The notes below the pieces were generated by a model, which did no database searches, had not been told where the DNA came from, and worked only from the letters and a program-made list of their open reading frames with translations. A program made the translations under genes and the position numbers. From contig NZ_CP107921.1 in the NCBI RefSeq assembly GCF_036014215.1, positions 3,902,001 to 3,966,000 on the forward strand: a DNA stretch of 64,000 nucleotides, written 5' to 3'. Source of the stretch: Streptomyces sp. NBC_00440 (GTDB taxonomy: Bacteria; Actinomycetota; Actinomycetes; Streptomycetales; Streptomycetaceae). Each line of letters begins with the position of its first letter. The stretch's first letter is position 1. Of the stretch, positions 35,254 to 43,044 are shown piece by piece.

Positions 35254-37002
35254 ATGACCCCGACACGCAGCAGCACGACACCCCGCACCGCCGGCGCCAC
35301 CGCCACCGCCACCGCCGTCTATCGGGCGGCCTGCGGTTCTCTGTCGGCCCTGGCGGCTCTGGTCTCCCTGGCCCTGGTCCCGGCAGCCGCACCCGCCACC
35401 GCGGCGCCGTACCCCGTACGCCCCGATCCGGCCGCGCAGGCCGCGCAGTTGTCCCGGGAGCTGGTACGGGCCTCGTCCGCGCGGGGCGCCTACCGGCAAC
35501 TGCAAAAGTTCCAGTCGCTCGCCGACGCACACCACTCCACGCGCGCCGCCGGGACACCCGGCCACGAGGCGTCGGCCGAGTACGTCCACGACACCCTGCG
35601 GAAGGCCGGCTTCCGGGTCTCGTACCAGCCCTTCCCCATCACCTACACCGAGACCCGGGCCGAGAAGCTGGCCGTCGTCGCGCCCGCCCCGCGCGAACTG
35701 GCGGTCTCGGCGCTCACGTACACCAGGTCCACCCCGGTGGGCGGGATCACGGCCGCACTCGCCGCCGTACCGGTGGACGCCACCACGGGGTGCGAGCCGG
35801 CCGACTACGCAGCGGGGGCGTTCACCGGCAGGATCGCGCTGATCCGCCGCGGCGGCTGCACGTTCGCCCAGAAACAGAAGACGGCGGCCGGTGCGGGTGC
35901 GGTGGCCGCGCTCATCGCCAACAACACGCCCGGCACGCTGTCGGGCACCCTCGAATCCCCCAAGGGCGTGAAGATCCCCACCGGCGGCATCTCGCAGGCC
36001 GACGGCGCGGCACTGGCCGCCCGAGCGCAACGGGCCACCGCACGCCCGCAGACCAACCCGCGCACCAAGGCCGGTCCCGGCCCCGCCCCGGCCCGCACCC
36101 CCCACACCCCCGCCGTGACCGTCAGGCTGGAGATCCGCCAGCTCCAGGAGCGGCGCACCACACGCAACGTCATCGCCGAGACCAGGGGCGGCGACCCGGC
36201 CCACACGGTGATGCTCGGCGCCCATCTGGACTCGGTCACGGCGGGACCCGGCATCAACGACGACGGCTCGGGCTCGGCCGGCCTCATCGAGGTCGCCCAG
36301 CAACTCGCCCGAGCCCGCCAACAGCCCGCCAACAAGGTCCGGTTCGCCTGGTGGTCGGCGGAGGAGCTGGGACTGCGCGGCTCGGAGGCGTACGTCAGGA
36401 ACCTCACCGCCCCGCAGCGGAAACAGCTCGCGCTCTATCTGAACTTCGACATGATCGCCTCCCCGAACTACGCCCAGCTCGTCTACGACGGCGACAACTC
36501 GGACGCCAAGGGCGCCGGCGCGGGCCCGGCGGGGTCCGACCGGCTGGAGAAGGGGATCACCGCCTTCCTGGACCGCAGACATGTGCCGCACGAGGGCACG
36601 GACTTCGACGGCCGCTCCGACTACGGCCCGTTCATCGCCGCGGGCATCCCGTCGGGCGGCACCTTCACCGGCGCGGAGGAGATCAAGACCGCCGCGCAGG
36701 CCAAGAAGTTCGGCGGGAAGGCGGGGGTCGCGCTCGATGCCTGCTATCACCTGGCGTGCGACACCCTGAAGAACATCAACATGAAGGCGTTCGGCATCAA
36801 CATCGCCGTCATGGCCGACGCCGTGGGGACGTACGCATCCGACGTGCGTTCACTGACACCGAGCACCGGACACCGGCACCGGGCGTCGAGCACCAGGCAC
36901 CGGGCGTCGGGGATCAGCACCGGGCACCGCGCTCCTGAGAGCCGTTACCGAACGTCCGACCGGCCCCGTCAGGACCGAGTACATCGCGTGCAGGAACAGT
37001 GA
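35254..37002 (+). CDS. Secreted M28 aminopeptidase with PA domain
   Basis: 582 residues from ATG 35254. A signal peptide of about 50 residues ends near APATAA. A PA insert (GRIALIRRGGCTFAQKQKTA) lies at about 190-260. The M28 zinc peptidase follows: LGAHLDSV (His), INDDGSGSAG (bridging Asp), WWSAEELGLRGS (catalytic Glu-Glu), FDMIASPN (Asp) and CYHLACDT (His). Substrates would be peptides outside the cell. The last 50 residues are an Arg/His/Ser-rich tail made from short DNA repeats with GCACCGG units; this is not family sequence and may be a replaced C-terminus. Confidence 0.93.
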   Translation: MTPTRSSTTPRTAGATATATAVYRAACGSLSALAALVSLALVPAAAPATAAPYPVRPDPAAQAAQLSRELVRASSARGAYRQLQKFQSLADAHHSTRAAGTPGHEASAEYVHDTLRKAGFRVSYQPFPITYTETRAEKLAVVAPAPRELAVSALTYTRSTPVGGITAALAAVPVDATTGCEPADYAAGAFTGRIALIRRGGCTFAQKQKTAAGAGAVAALIANNTPGTLSGTLESPKGVKIPTGGISQADGAALAARAQRATARPQTNPRTKAGPGPAPARTPHTPAVTVRLEIRQLQERRTTRNVIAETRGGDPAHTVMLGAHLDSVTAGPGINDDGSGSAGLIEVAQQLARARQQPANKVRFAWWSAEELGLRGSEAYVRNLTAPQRKQLALYLNFDMIASPNYAQLVYDGDNSDAKGAGAGPAGSDRLEKGITAFLDRRHVPHEGTDFDGRSDYGPFIAAGIPSGGTFTGAEEIKTAAQAKKFGGKAGVALDACYHLACDTLKNINMKAFGINIAVMADAVGTYASDVRSLTPSTGHRHRASSTRHRASGISTGHRAPESRYRTSDRPRQDRVHRVQEQ

Positions 37003-37173
37003 AGGCCGGGTGCCCATCCGCAATCTTGGCCACAGGGTCACCGGAGGGGGTGGTTCCGATCCTGGTTCACTCCCGATTCACTCCCGATATGTCACCAGAT
37101 AAGGGCTTTGGGCCGCGGTGCCACCGCCACACCGTGGCTGCGCCCGGAGGCGCTTCCCCGGTAGGCTTTCCGT

Positions 37174-37470
37174 GTGATCTTCAAGCGCATCGGAAGCGGA
37201 CGCCCGTACCCCGACCACGGCAGGGAATCCACCCGCCAGTGGGCGGATGTAGCGCCGCGCCCGGTCCGGCTGGACCAGCTCGTGACCACCAAGGGCCAGC
37301 TGGACCTCGAAACGCTGCTCGCGGAGGACTCCACGTTCTACGGGGATCTCTTCGCGCACGTCGTGAAGTGGCAGGGCGACCTCTATCTGGAGGACGGGCT
37401 GCACCGGGCCGTGCGAGCCGCACTTCAGCAGCGGCAGGTCCTGCACGCCCGCGTCCTCGACATGGGCTGA
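37174..37470 (+). CDS. Conserved actinobacterial protein, annotated VapB-like in relatives
   Basis: 98 residues: VIFKRIGSGRPYPDHG at the N-terminus, WADVAPRPVRLDQL, and a C-terminal DGLHRAVRAALQQRQVLHARV. The protein is highly conserved among streptomycetes, as far as I recall, and is often named a VapB-family antitoxin, but no toxin gene is adjacent, so that role is doubtful. The DGLHR segment recalls ParB-like folds. The GTG at 37174 follows TAGGCT by six bases with no Shine-Dalgarno, as for a leaderless gene. Confidence 0.75.
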   Translation: MIFKRIGSGRPYPDHGRESTRQWADVAPRPVRLDQLVTTKGQLDLETLLAEDSTFYGDLFAHVVKWQGDLYLEDGLHRAVRAALQQRQVLHARVLDMG

Positions 37471-37674
37471 CGCATCGACGCGGACTGACGCCTCGACATG
37501 GGCTGACGACTCAACGCAGGCTGACGACTCACCGGCTCACAGCTCGCGCGGGGGTAGGGAATCCACCCTGGCCAGAGCCGTTTACTGGTCCTTTTGGGGC
37601 CATTTTCGCCCATCCGGCGGTCATCAGATGATCGTTCAGTTCGCATCGCTGCCCCACCGCACTACGCTGCGCTC

Positions 37675-38304
37675 ATGAGCATGCTCACACCCCCCGGCAT
37701 GGGCGGAAAGTACCGCATCACGGGCGACAAGTACCCGAGGATGCACCGCCCCCGACGGCGTGGCCGACTCGTCTTCGGGATCGTGGCCGCAGTCGTCGCC
37801 CTCGGCCTGGTCGGCTGGGGATCCCTGCAGCTCATCCACCTCTTCACCGGCGGCTCCCACAAGGTGTCGGCCGCTGGCCAGCAGCACGACTGCAAAGCCG
37901 GTTCCTCGCCCGCCGCCACCGCGCCGAAGGCGCTGCCGAAGCCGGCGAAGATCAAGGTCAACGTCTACAACGCGACCCCGCGCGGCGGACTCGCCAAGTC
38001 CACAGCCGACGAGCTCAAGAAGCGCGGCTTCACCATCGGCAAGGTGGGAAACGCCCCGGCGGCCTTCGACAAGAAGATCCCCGGCACCGCGCTGCTGCTG
38101 GGCTCGGCCAAGACCCCCGACGCGTCGTTCTCCGTACTCGGTACGCAGGTCAAGGGCGCCACGCAGAAGACCGACACCCGGAAGACCAATGACGTCGACC
38201 TGATCATCGGCACCGGTTTCAAGGCCCTGGACACGAAGCAGGACGCCGCCAAGGCGCTGACCGTACTGGCCCATCCCCAGCCGGCACCCACCGGGAAGTG
38301 CTGA
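37675..38304 (+). CDS. LytR C-terminal-domain protein, membrane anchored
   Basis: 209 residues. The N-terminus (GGKYRITGDKYPRMHR) is cytoplasmic and basic, one membrane helix spans about residues 33-57, and a LytR_C domain starts at KIKVNVYNATPRGGLA and includes KKRGFTIGKVGN. Such domains occur on envelope proteins that work with LytR-CpsA-Psr ligases. It is convergent with upp, with a perfect hairpin in the 87-base gap. Confidence 0.85.
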   Translation: MSMLTPPGMGGKYRITGDKYPRMHRPRRRGRLVFGIVAAVVALGLVGWGSLQLIHLFTGGSHKVSAAGQQHDCKAGSSPAATAPKALPKPAKIKVNVYNATPRGGLAKSTADELKKRGFTIGKVGNAPAAFDKKIPGTALLLGSAKTPDASFSVLGTQVKGATQKTDTRKTNDVDLIIGTGFKALDTKQDAAKALTVLAHPQPAPTGKC

Positions 38305-38356
38305 CGTTCGCGGAGCAGCACCGCCGGCCCGCCCCTGAGCCGGGGACGGAGCCGAA

Positions 38357-38376
38357 GCCGGGGCCGGAGCCCCGGC
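38357..38376. terminator. Bidirectional hairpin between LytR_C gene and upp
   Basis: An 8-bp GC stem GCCGGGGC / GCCCCGGC with a CGGA loop, placed between two convergent genes. There is no T run, as is common in Streptomyces. Confidence 0.55.
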
Positions 38377-38391
38377 GTCCTCCCCGCTCGG

Positions 38392-39027
38392 CTACTCGGC
38401 CGACCCGTACATCCGGTCACCCGCGTCGCCGAGCCCCGGCACGATGTAGCCCTGCTCGTTGAGGCGCTGGTCGACGGAGGCGGTGACCACCGTGACCGGG
38501 GTGCCCGCCAGCTCGCTCTCCATGACCTCGACGCCTTCGGGCGCGGCGAGGAGCACGACGGCCGTGACGTCGTCGGCGCCGCGCGCGATCAGCTCGCGGA
38601 TCGCGGCGACCAGCGTGCCGCCGGTGGCCAGCATCGGGTCCAGGACGTACACCTGACGCCCCGAGAGGTCGTCGGGCATCCGTGACGCGTAGGTGGACGC
38701 CTTCAGCGTCTCCTCGTCACGGACCATGCCCAGGAAGCCCACTTCGGCGGTCGGCAGCAGCCGCACCATTCCTTCGAGCATGCCGAGCCCCGCCCGCAGG
38801 ATCGGCACGACCAGGGGGCGCGGGTACGACAGCTTCACGCCGGTGGTCGCCGTCACCGGGGTGTCGATGCCGACCTGCTCGGTGCGCACATCGCGCGTGG
38901 CTTCGTACGCGAGCAGGGTGACCAGCTCGTCGGCGAGGCGCCGGAAGGTGGCGGAGTCGGTGCGCTTGTCGCGCAGCGTGGTGAGTTTGTGCGCCACCAG
39001 CGGGTGGTCGACGACGTGGATACGCAT
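38392..39027 (-). CDS. upp: Uracil phosphoribosyltransferase
   Basis: 211 residues. It converts uracil and PRPP to UMP in pyrimidine salvage. [20 protein letters not shown] is the standard N-terminus, [10 protein letters not shown] is the loop near [14 protein letters not shown] is the PRPP-binding motif, and [15 protein letters not shown] is the uracil-binding C-terminus. ATG 39027 is chosen by family length; the open frame upstream has no similarity. The position next to tadA is conserved in Streptomyces. Confidence 0.97.
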   Translation of the reverse strand: MRIHVVDHPLVAHKLTTLRDKRTDSATFRRLADELVTLLAYEATRDVRTEQVGIDTPVTATTGVKLSYPRPLVVPILRAGLGMLEGMVRLLPTAEVGFLGMVRDEETLKASTYASRMPDDLSGRQVYVLDPMLATGGTLVAAIRELIARGADDVTAVVLLAAPEGVEVMESELAGTPVTVVTASVDQRLNEQGYIVPGLGDAGDRMYGSAE

Positions 39028-39119
39028 ACGACAACCGTAACCGGGCCCCGGACCGGCCCGCGCTGGCATCAACACGCCGGTCGGGGGGAAGGGGGGCCGG
39101 TACGGAGGTGGTGTGGCCG

Positions 39120-39461
39120 ATGCCCGAGTCCGAGCGGGAGTCCGAGCCGGCGAACGCGGCCCGCAGCAAGGCCGGCGACGAGCCGGCGGGCCGGTCCGCG
39201 TACGAGGCGGAGAACCGGCCGGAGTACGCGCCCGCGTACGAGCCGGAGCACGCGCCCGCGTGCCAGCCGGGCGCCGCGAGCGGGCCCGGCGGCGCGGGCG
39301 ACACCGACGACCAGGAGAGTGCCGCCGACCGGCGGAGGCGCCGGGCGCAGTTTCTCCGTGAGCTGAACGAGGCCAAGGAACTGCGCGACCGTGTGCAGCC
39401 CAGGCGCGCCAAGGTCGCCAGGCTGCGACAGGCCATGCGTATGCGTACGTTCCGCTGGTAG
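39120..39461 (+). CDS. Small hypothetical protein with conserved basic C-terminus
   Basis: 113 residues from ATG 39120, with GGAGG about 11 bases upstream. The first two thirds are acidic and repetitive ([17 protein letters not shown]). The last 40 residues are strongly basic and probably helical ([22 protein letters not shown], ending MRMRTFRW), a pattern I associate with a conserved gene at this locus. No function is known to me. It is divergent from upp. Confidence 0.65.
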   Translation: MPESERESEPANAARSKAGDEPAGRSAYEAENRPEYAPAYEPEHAPACQPGAASGPGGAGDTDDQESAADRRRRRAQFLRELNEAKELRDRVQPRRAKVARLRQAMRMRTFRW

Positions 39462-39613
39462 CGGGCTACCAAGGTTTTACCGGCTGCGGGAAGCAACACG
39501 CAGACCTGAGCCCGAAGACCTCTCGCGAACGCCATGTTTCTGCCACGATTCCCACTGGGCGGCGCACAGCGCCCCCTTCGACAGGCACCCCTAAGACCAG
39601 TGGGAGAGTCACG

Positions 39614-40141
39614 GTGTACTTCGCCGCACTGCTCGCGCGCACCGAAGACGGGTGGGAAGCGAGCGACACGGAGCTCGACGATGTGGAAACCCTCAGTGAT
39701 CTGACCGATCTCGCCCGGGAAGCCTCCGGGGACGAGGACACCGTCCTCGTCTTCATCGAGCAGGAGGGCGCCTGGTTCGGCGTCGTCCGGGTCGACGGCG
39801 AGGACGATCCACGGATCTACGTCTCGGACGCCGCAGCCGCAAGCCGTTCCTCGTACGGAGAGATCCTGCTCACCGACGAGCTGATGGGCCGGGACCCGCA
39901 GGACCCGGACGCCCTGGAAGAACTTGTCGATCTCGACGGTACGGAGGACGGTGAGCTGGAGGAGGACGGGGACGACCCGGTCGACGAGAGCGAAGCCGTA
40001 CCGCCGGGACCGCTCGGGGACATCACGATCCTCGCCGACCTCGGCGTGACGGAGAAGGAGCTCCTGACACTCGGCACCGACGCACTGGCTGACATCGCCG
40101 ACGCACTGGGCGCCGCCGAGGTCCTGGAAACCGTCCGCTGA
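39614..40141 (+). CDS. tRNA adenosine deaminase-associated protein
   Basis: 175 residues starting at GTG 39614. YFAALLARTEDGWEASDTEL and EGAWFGVVRVDGEDDPRIYVSD mark the actinobacterial family that sits directly before tadA. The middle is very acidic (LEEDGDDPVDESE), and a helical end follows (LTLGTDALADIADALGAAEV). It is probably co-transcribed with tadA 77 bases downstream. The name reflects position only; no activity is known. Confidence 0.85.
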   Translation: MYFAALLARTEDGWEASDTELDDVETLSDLTDLAREASGDEDTVLVFIEQEGAWFGVVRVDGEDDPRIYVSDAAAASRSSYGEILLTDELMGRDPQDPDALEELVDLDGTEDGELEEDGDDPVDESEAVPPGPLGDITILADLGVTEKELLTLGTDALADIADALGAAEVLETVR

Positions 40142-40218
40142 CCTACCCCAGGTGCCCGACGGCCGGACACACCGCTGCCGGTACACGGCATCGGGCACAC
40201 CACCGAACAGACGAGCAG

Positions 40219-40683
40219 ATGACCGATCCCCTACGTGATCCCTGGGCCGCGCCGATGCGGCTGGCCCTGGCCGAGGCCGCGCAGGCGGCGGTGGCCGGCG
40301 ATGTGCCGGTCGGCGCCGTCGTGCTGGCCCCGGACGGCACGCCGCTCGCGGCGGGCCACAACGAACGTGAGGCGACGGGCGACCCGACGGCACACGCCGA
40401 GATCCTGGCGGTCCGCCGGGCCGCAGCGTCGCTCGGCGAGTGGCGGCTGACCGGCTGCACGCTCGTCGTGACACTGGAACCCTGCACGATGTGCGCGGGC
40501 GCGATCGTCCAGTCCCGGGTGGACCGGGTCGTCTTCGGCGCGCCCGACGAGAAGGCGGGAGCGGCGGGATCGCTCTGGGACGTCGTACGGGACCGCAGGC
40601 TCAACCACCGCCCCGAAGTGATCGTCGGGGTGCTCGCGGAGGCGTGCGCGGACCAGCTGACGTCCTTCTTCCGCGACCGCTGA
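40219..40683 (+). CDS. tadA: tRNA-specific adenosine deaminase
   Basis: 154 residues. It deaminates A34 of tRNA-Arg(ACG) to inosine in the cytoplasm. The zinc site is complete: HAEILAVR provides His and the catalytic Glu, and PCTMCAGA provides both Cys. Other marks are GDVPVGAVV at the N-terminus and DEKAGAAGSLWDVV. A start at ATG 40219 gives the normal length. It is followed by tRNA-Ser(CGA). Confidence 0.96.
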   Translation: MTDPLRDPWAAPMRLALAEAAQAAVAGDVPVGAVVLAPDGTPLAAGHNEREATGDPTAHAEILAVRRAAASLGEWRLTGCTLVVTLEPCTMCAGAIVQSRVDRVVFGAPDEKAGAAGSLWDVVRDRRLNHRPEVIVGVLAEACADQLTSFFRDR

Positions 40684-40752
40684 CGACCCCGCCGGCCCCC
40701 TTCCCGAAGGCCGATTTCTGACCACGGCCGACCTTGGGCTAAGCTCTCTCTC

Positions 40753-40837
40753 GGTAGCGTGTCCGAGCGGCCGAAGGAGCTCGCCTCGAAAGCGAGTGTG
40801 GGGAAACTCACCGAGGGTTCAAATCCCTCCGCTACCG
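40753..40837 (+). tRNA. tRNA-Ser (anticodon CGA)
   Basis: Complete class II tRNA. GGTAGCG pairs with CGCTACC (40830-40836), discriminator G. The anticodon loop is CCTCGAAAG with anticodon CGA, reading UCG. It has a long variable arm (GTGTGGGGAAACTCACC) and T-loop GTTCAAATC; CCA is not encoded. A biosynthetic cluster begins about 800 bases downstream. Confidence 0.97.
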
Positions 40838-40842
40838 CTCTC

Positions 40843-40884
40843 ACACCCTCCTGATCTGCGGAAACGCAGTCAGGGGGGTGTTTT
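40843..40884 (+). terminator. Terminator of tRNA-Ser(CGA)
   Basis: Stem ACACCCTCCTGA / TCAGGGGGGTGT (one G:T) around CTGCGGAAACGCAG-like inner hairpin, followed by TTTT, a canonical intrinsic terminator. Confidence 0.9.
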
Positions 40885-41646
40885 GCGTGCGGCACCGGAT
40901 CGCACCGCTGTGCGGCACCGGATCGCACCACTTCCCTTCGGGCAGGGCGCCGGGCAAGGCTCAGCCCCGCGCTTCCCGCCCCGGGGCCTGCGGTCACGTA
41001 TTCGGCGGGCCCGGATAAGGCGTCACTCATGCCCCAGCCGTGCTGGCTCTCCCGCCTGCGCCTGCATTAAACCGGCTGATTTCGGACTCCCCCAAGGGAT
41101 TTCGGCCGTTTCTTGCGATCGCAACTACCCAAGGATTGGGCCTGATTACGCTGCGTTCGTGGGGCTGTTCCGACCGTACGAGCCCGGGAAGGGTGTGGTT
41201 CGCTGTGCCTGCGCTGCCGACGACGACTGAGGAACGCCTGGGAAATCTCCGTGACGTCCTCGGCGGAGTGAGGCCCGGACGCGCAACGGCCGCCGACAGC
41301 ACATGCACCGCTCCGCGAATGTGCTGGTCACGGAGGTTCGTTCGGGCCCTGCCGCGCATCGCCTGCGCAGCCCGTGCCGCCGATCCCGCCCCCAGGCGCT
41401 GAGCGTTCAAGCCAAGGGCGCCCTGCGGCGCAGACCACGGCCGCGGCTTCTTCACCCCTCCTTCTTCACCACTCGACAGGTCCCCATTCGTCGGGCTACG
41501 CCATGGAAGGGAGCCGGGAATTCCGCATTCCCGCAGAACCGGTTCCCCTGCCCTTGAACCGACTGTGGTCTGTTCGAACCAACTTGACGGTAAATGCATT
41601 TACGTTCGAGTTGTCAATATGGGTCATGAAAGGAATAAGAGTCCAG
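40885..41646. other. Gene-free region between tRNA-Ser(CGA) and second cluster
   Basis: About 760 bases with several open frames but no recognisable protein. GC content drops in the last 70 bases (TTGACGGTAAATGCATTTACG at 41584-41604), the likely promoter region of the downstream operon. It contains no copy of the tRNA-Ser(CGA) 3' end. Confidence 0.5.
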
Positions 41647-42444
41647 ATGCCGCTCTCTTTCGAAGGCAACGGGAAGCTGTCGGCACAGCGCGAGCAATTT
41701 GCAGACTCGGGGTACATCGTCCTACCCGGCCTCATACCCCCATCGTTACAGGACCGGCTCACGCCCGAAGTGGACCGCTGGGTGGACGACGGACTGCGTT
41801 CACATTCCATAGCGGCCTGTAGCGACCCCGGCCCCGGCCTCCCGCCGCCCGTGATGGAACTGGAGCTGCCCGCACACGGTGAACTCCTCACCCACGAGCC
41901 GCTGTTGCAGTTGATCGCGGAACTCATGGACACGCCGTTCGCCTTTCACCATCTGCACAGCGACCGGCACGGTCCCGGTATCCCCGGCAAACCGTGGCAC
42001 CACGACTGCGAGTCGAACGACCTGGACGACCCCAAGCTGTTGATGGTGCACGCGCTGCACTACCTCGGGGGCCTCGACGGCACGATCGGCAGCCTCACGA
42101 TCATGCCCGGCTCCCATCGCGAGCCCTGGAGCAAGTCCGCGCTCGCCCACCTCGGCACTGCCGAACTGCCCGGCGAGGTGGTGATCGACTCCTTGCCGCC
42201 CGGCTCGACCGTACTGGTCAACTCCGCCCTGGTACATGCCCGCAGACCCGCACCCAGCCCGCCCGGCACCGCGCCCCGCTACTTCGTCGACGCGTGTTAC
42301 TGCCAGACCGGGGCGCGCTGGCGGCCGGTGAAACCGTACTGGCGGCACATGCTCGCCACGGCCCGGGCCCTCGGCCTCGACGGCGGGCGGTGGCCCGAAC
42401 TGTTCGCGGAACGGCATTTCACCGAGTACGCCCGGTCCGCGTGA
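41647..42444 (+). CDS. Phytanoyl-CoA dioxygenase (PhyH)-family Fe/2OG enzyme
   Basis: 265 residues. The start FEGNGKLSAQREQFADSGYIVLPGLI is the typical PhyH opening. WHHDCESND supplies the HxD iron ligands, IGSLTIMPGSHRE the conserved GSH turn, and LVHARRPAPSPPG the distal His with the 2-oxoglutarate Arg. Bacterial relatives hydroxylate, epimerise or desaturate free or carrier-bound substrates. A TTA codon at 41746 makes this first gene dependent on bldA tRNA. Start ATG 41647 is 12 bases after AGGA; ATG 41626 is possible. It is first in a seven-gene operon. Confidence 0.87.
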   Translation: MPLSFEGNGKLSAQREQFADSGYIVLPGLIPPSLQDRLTPEVDRWVDDGLRSHSIAACSDPGPGLPPPVMELELPAHGELLTHEPLLQLIAELMDTPFAFHHLHSDRHGPGIPGKPWHHDCESNDLDDPKLLMVHALHYLGGLDGTIGSLTIMPGSHREPWSKSALAHLGTAELPGEVVIDSLPPGSTVLVNSALVHARRPAPSPPGTAPRYFVDACYCQTGARWRPVKPYWRHMLATARALGLDGGRWPELFAERHFTEYARSA

Positions 42445-42459
42445 GAAGGAGTGGCACTG

Positions 42460-43044
42460 ATGGAGATCATGAGCCCGGTCACCTTCGACGCGGTACTCAC
42501 CGCCTTCCGCCAGGACCATCCCGTGGCGCGCGACCACGGGAACAACACCAATCAGGACGCCGAAAATGTCCTGTTCCTGGCCGACAAGCTCTTCAGCACC
42601 TGGTCGAAGGCACGGCTGTCCCGCGCCGAATTCCGCGAAGTGATGCTGCCCTGGCACCTGAGTGAGGGCGGTGGGTTCGAACTCGTACCCCGCACCGGGC
42701 GGACGGTCGGCCGGGCCGCGGACCTGCTGCGCTCGCGCGCGGCGGAGCTGGCCGCCGCCAACCCCGACTGCACGGCGAAGATCACCCAGTTCCGCGACTC
42801 CCCCTTCACCTCCGTCTACCTGAGCACCAGCCCGGTGACGCACGACCACTACGCGGACCTTCCCACCGACGGAGGCCTCGTCCACCTCGACGGGCTGCAC
42901 CGTCTGCTCGCCTGGGAACTGTCCGGGCGGCTGTCACTGACGGAAGGGCTGACCGTCTACATCGCCGGTGATCCCGCCCCGGGCGCCCCGGACTCCGTGA
43001 GCGGCAGCACACCGAACGCCACCCCCGGAGGTCGACGAACATGA
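42460..43044 (+). CDS. Unrecognised cluster protein (possibly DUF6309-like)
   Basis: 194 residues, with ATG 42460 after AAGGAG. SPVTFDAVLTAFRQDHPVARDH opens a helical part, MLPWHLSEGGGFELVPRTG is a conserved-looking middle, and PTDGGLVHLDGLHRLLAWEL ends it. That last piece resembles the DGxHR core of ParB-like domains. I have a weak memory of DUF6309 proteins with this layout, but no function. Its stop overlaps the NRPS start (ATGA), so it is translated with the NRPS and may act as a chaperone or accessory enzyme, much as MbtH-like proteins do, although it is not one. Confidence 0.75.
   Translation: MEIMSPVTFDAVLTAFRQDHPVARDHGNNTNQDAENVLFLADKLFSTWSKARLSRAEFREVMLPWHLSEGGGFELVPRTGRTVGRAADLLRSRAAELAAANPDCTAKITQFRDSPFTSVYLSTSPVTHDHYADLPTDGGLVHLDGLHRLLAWELSGRLSLTEGLTVYIAGDPAPGAPDSVSGSTPNATPGGRRT

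Noticed and set aside
37174..37470. Active VapBC toxin-antitoxin locus
   Set aside because: Only a VapB-like name from memory applies; no PIN-domain or other toxin gene lies next to it.
40885..41646. Short open frames between tRNA-Ser(CGA) and the PhyH gene considered as genes
   Set aside because: None has a credible start, codon bias or recognisable similarity on either strand.
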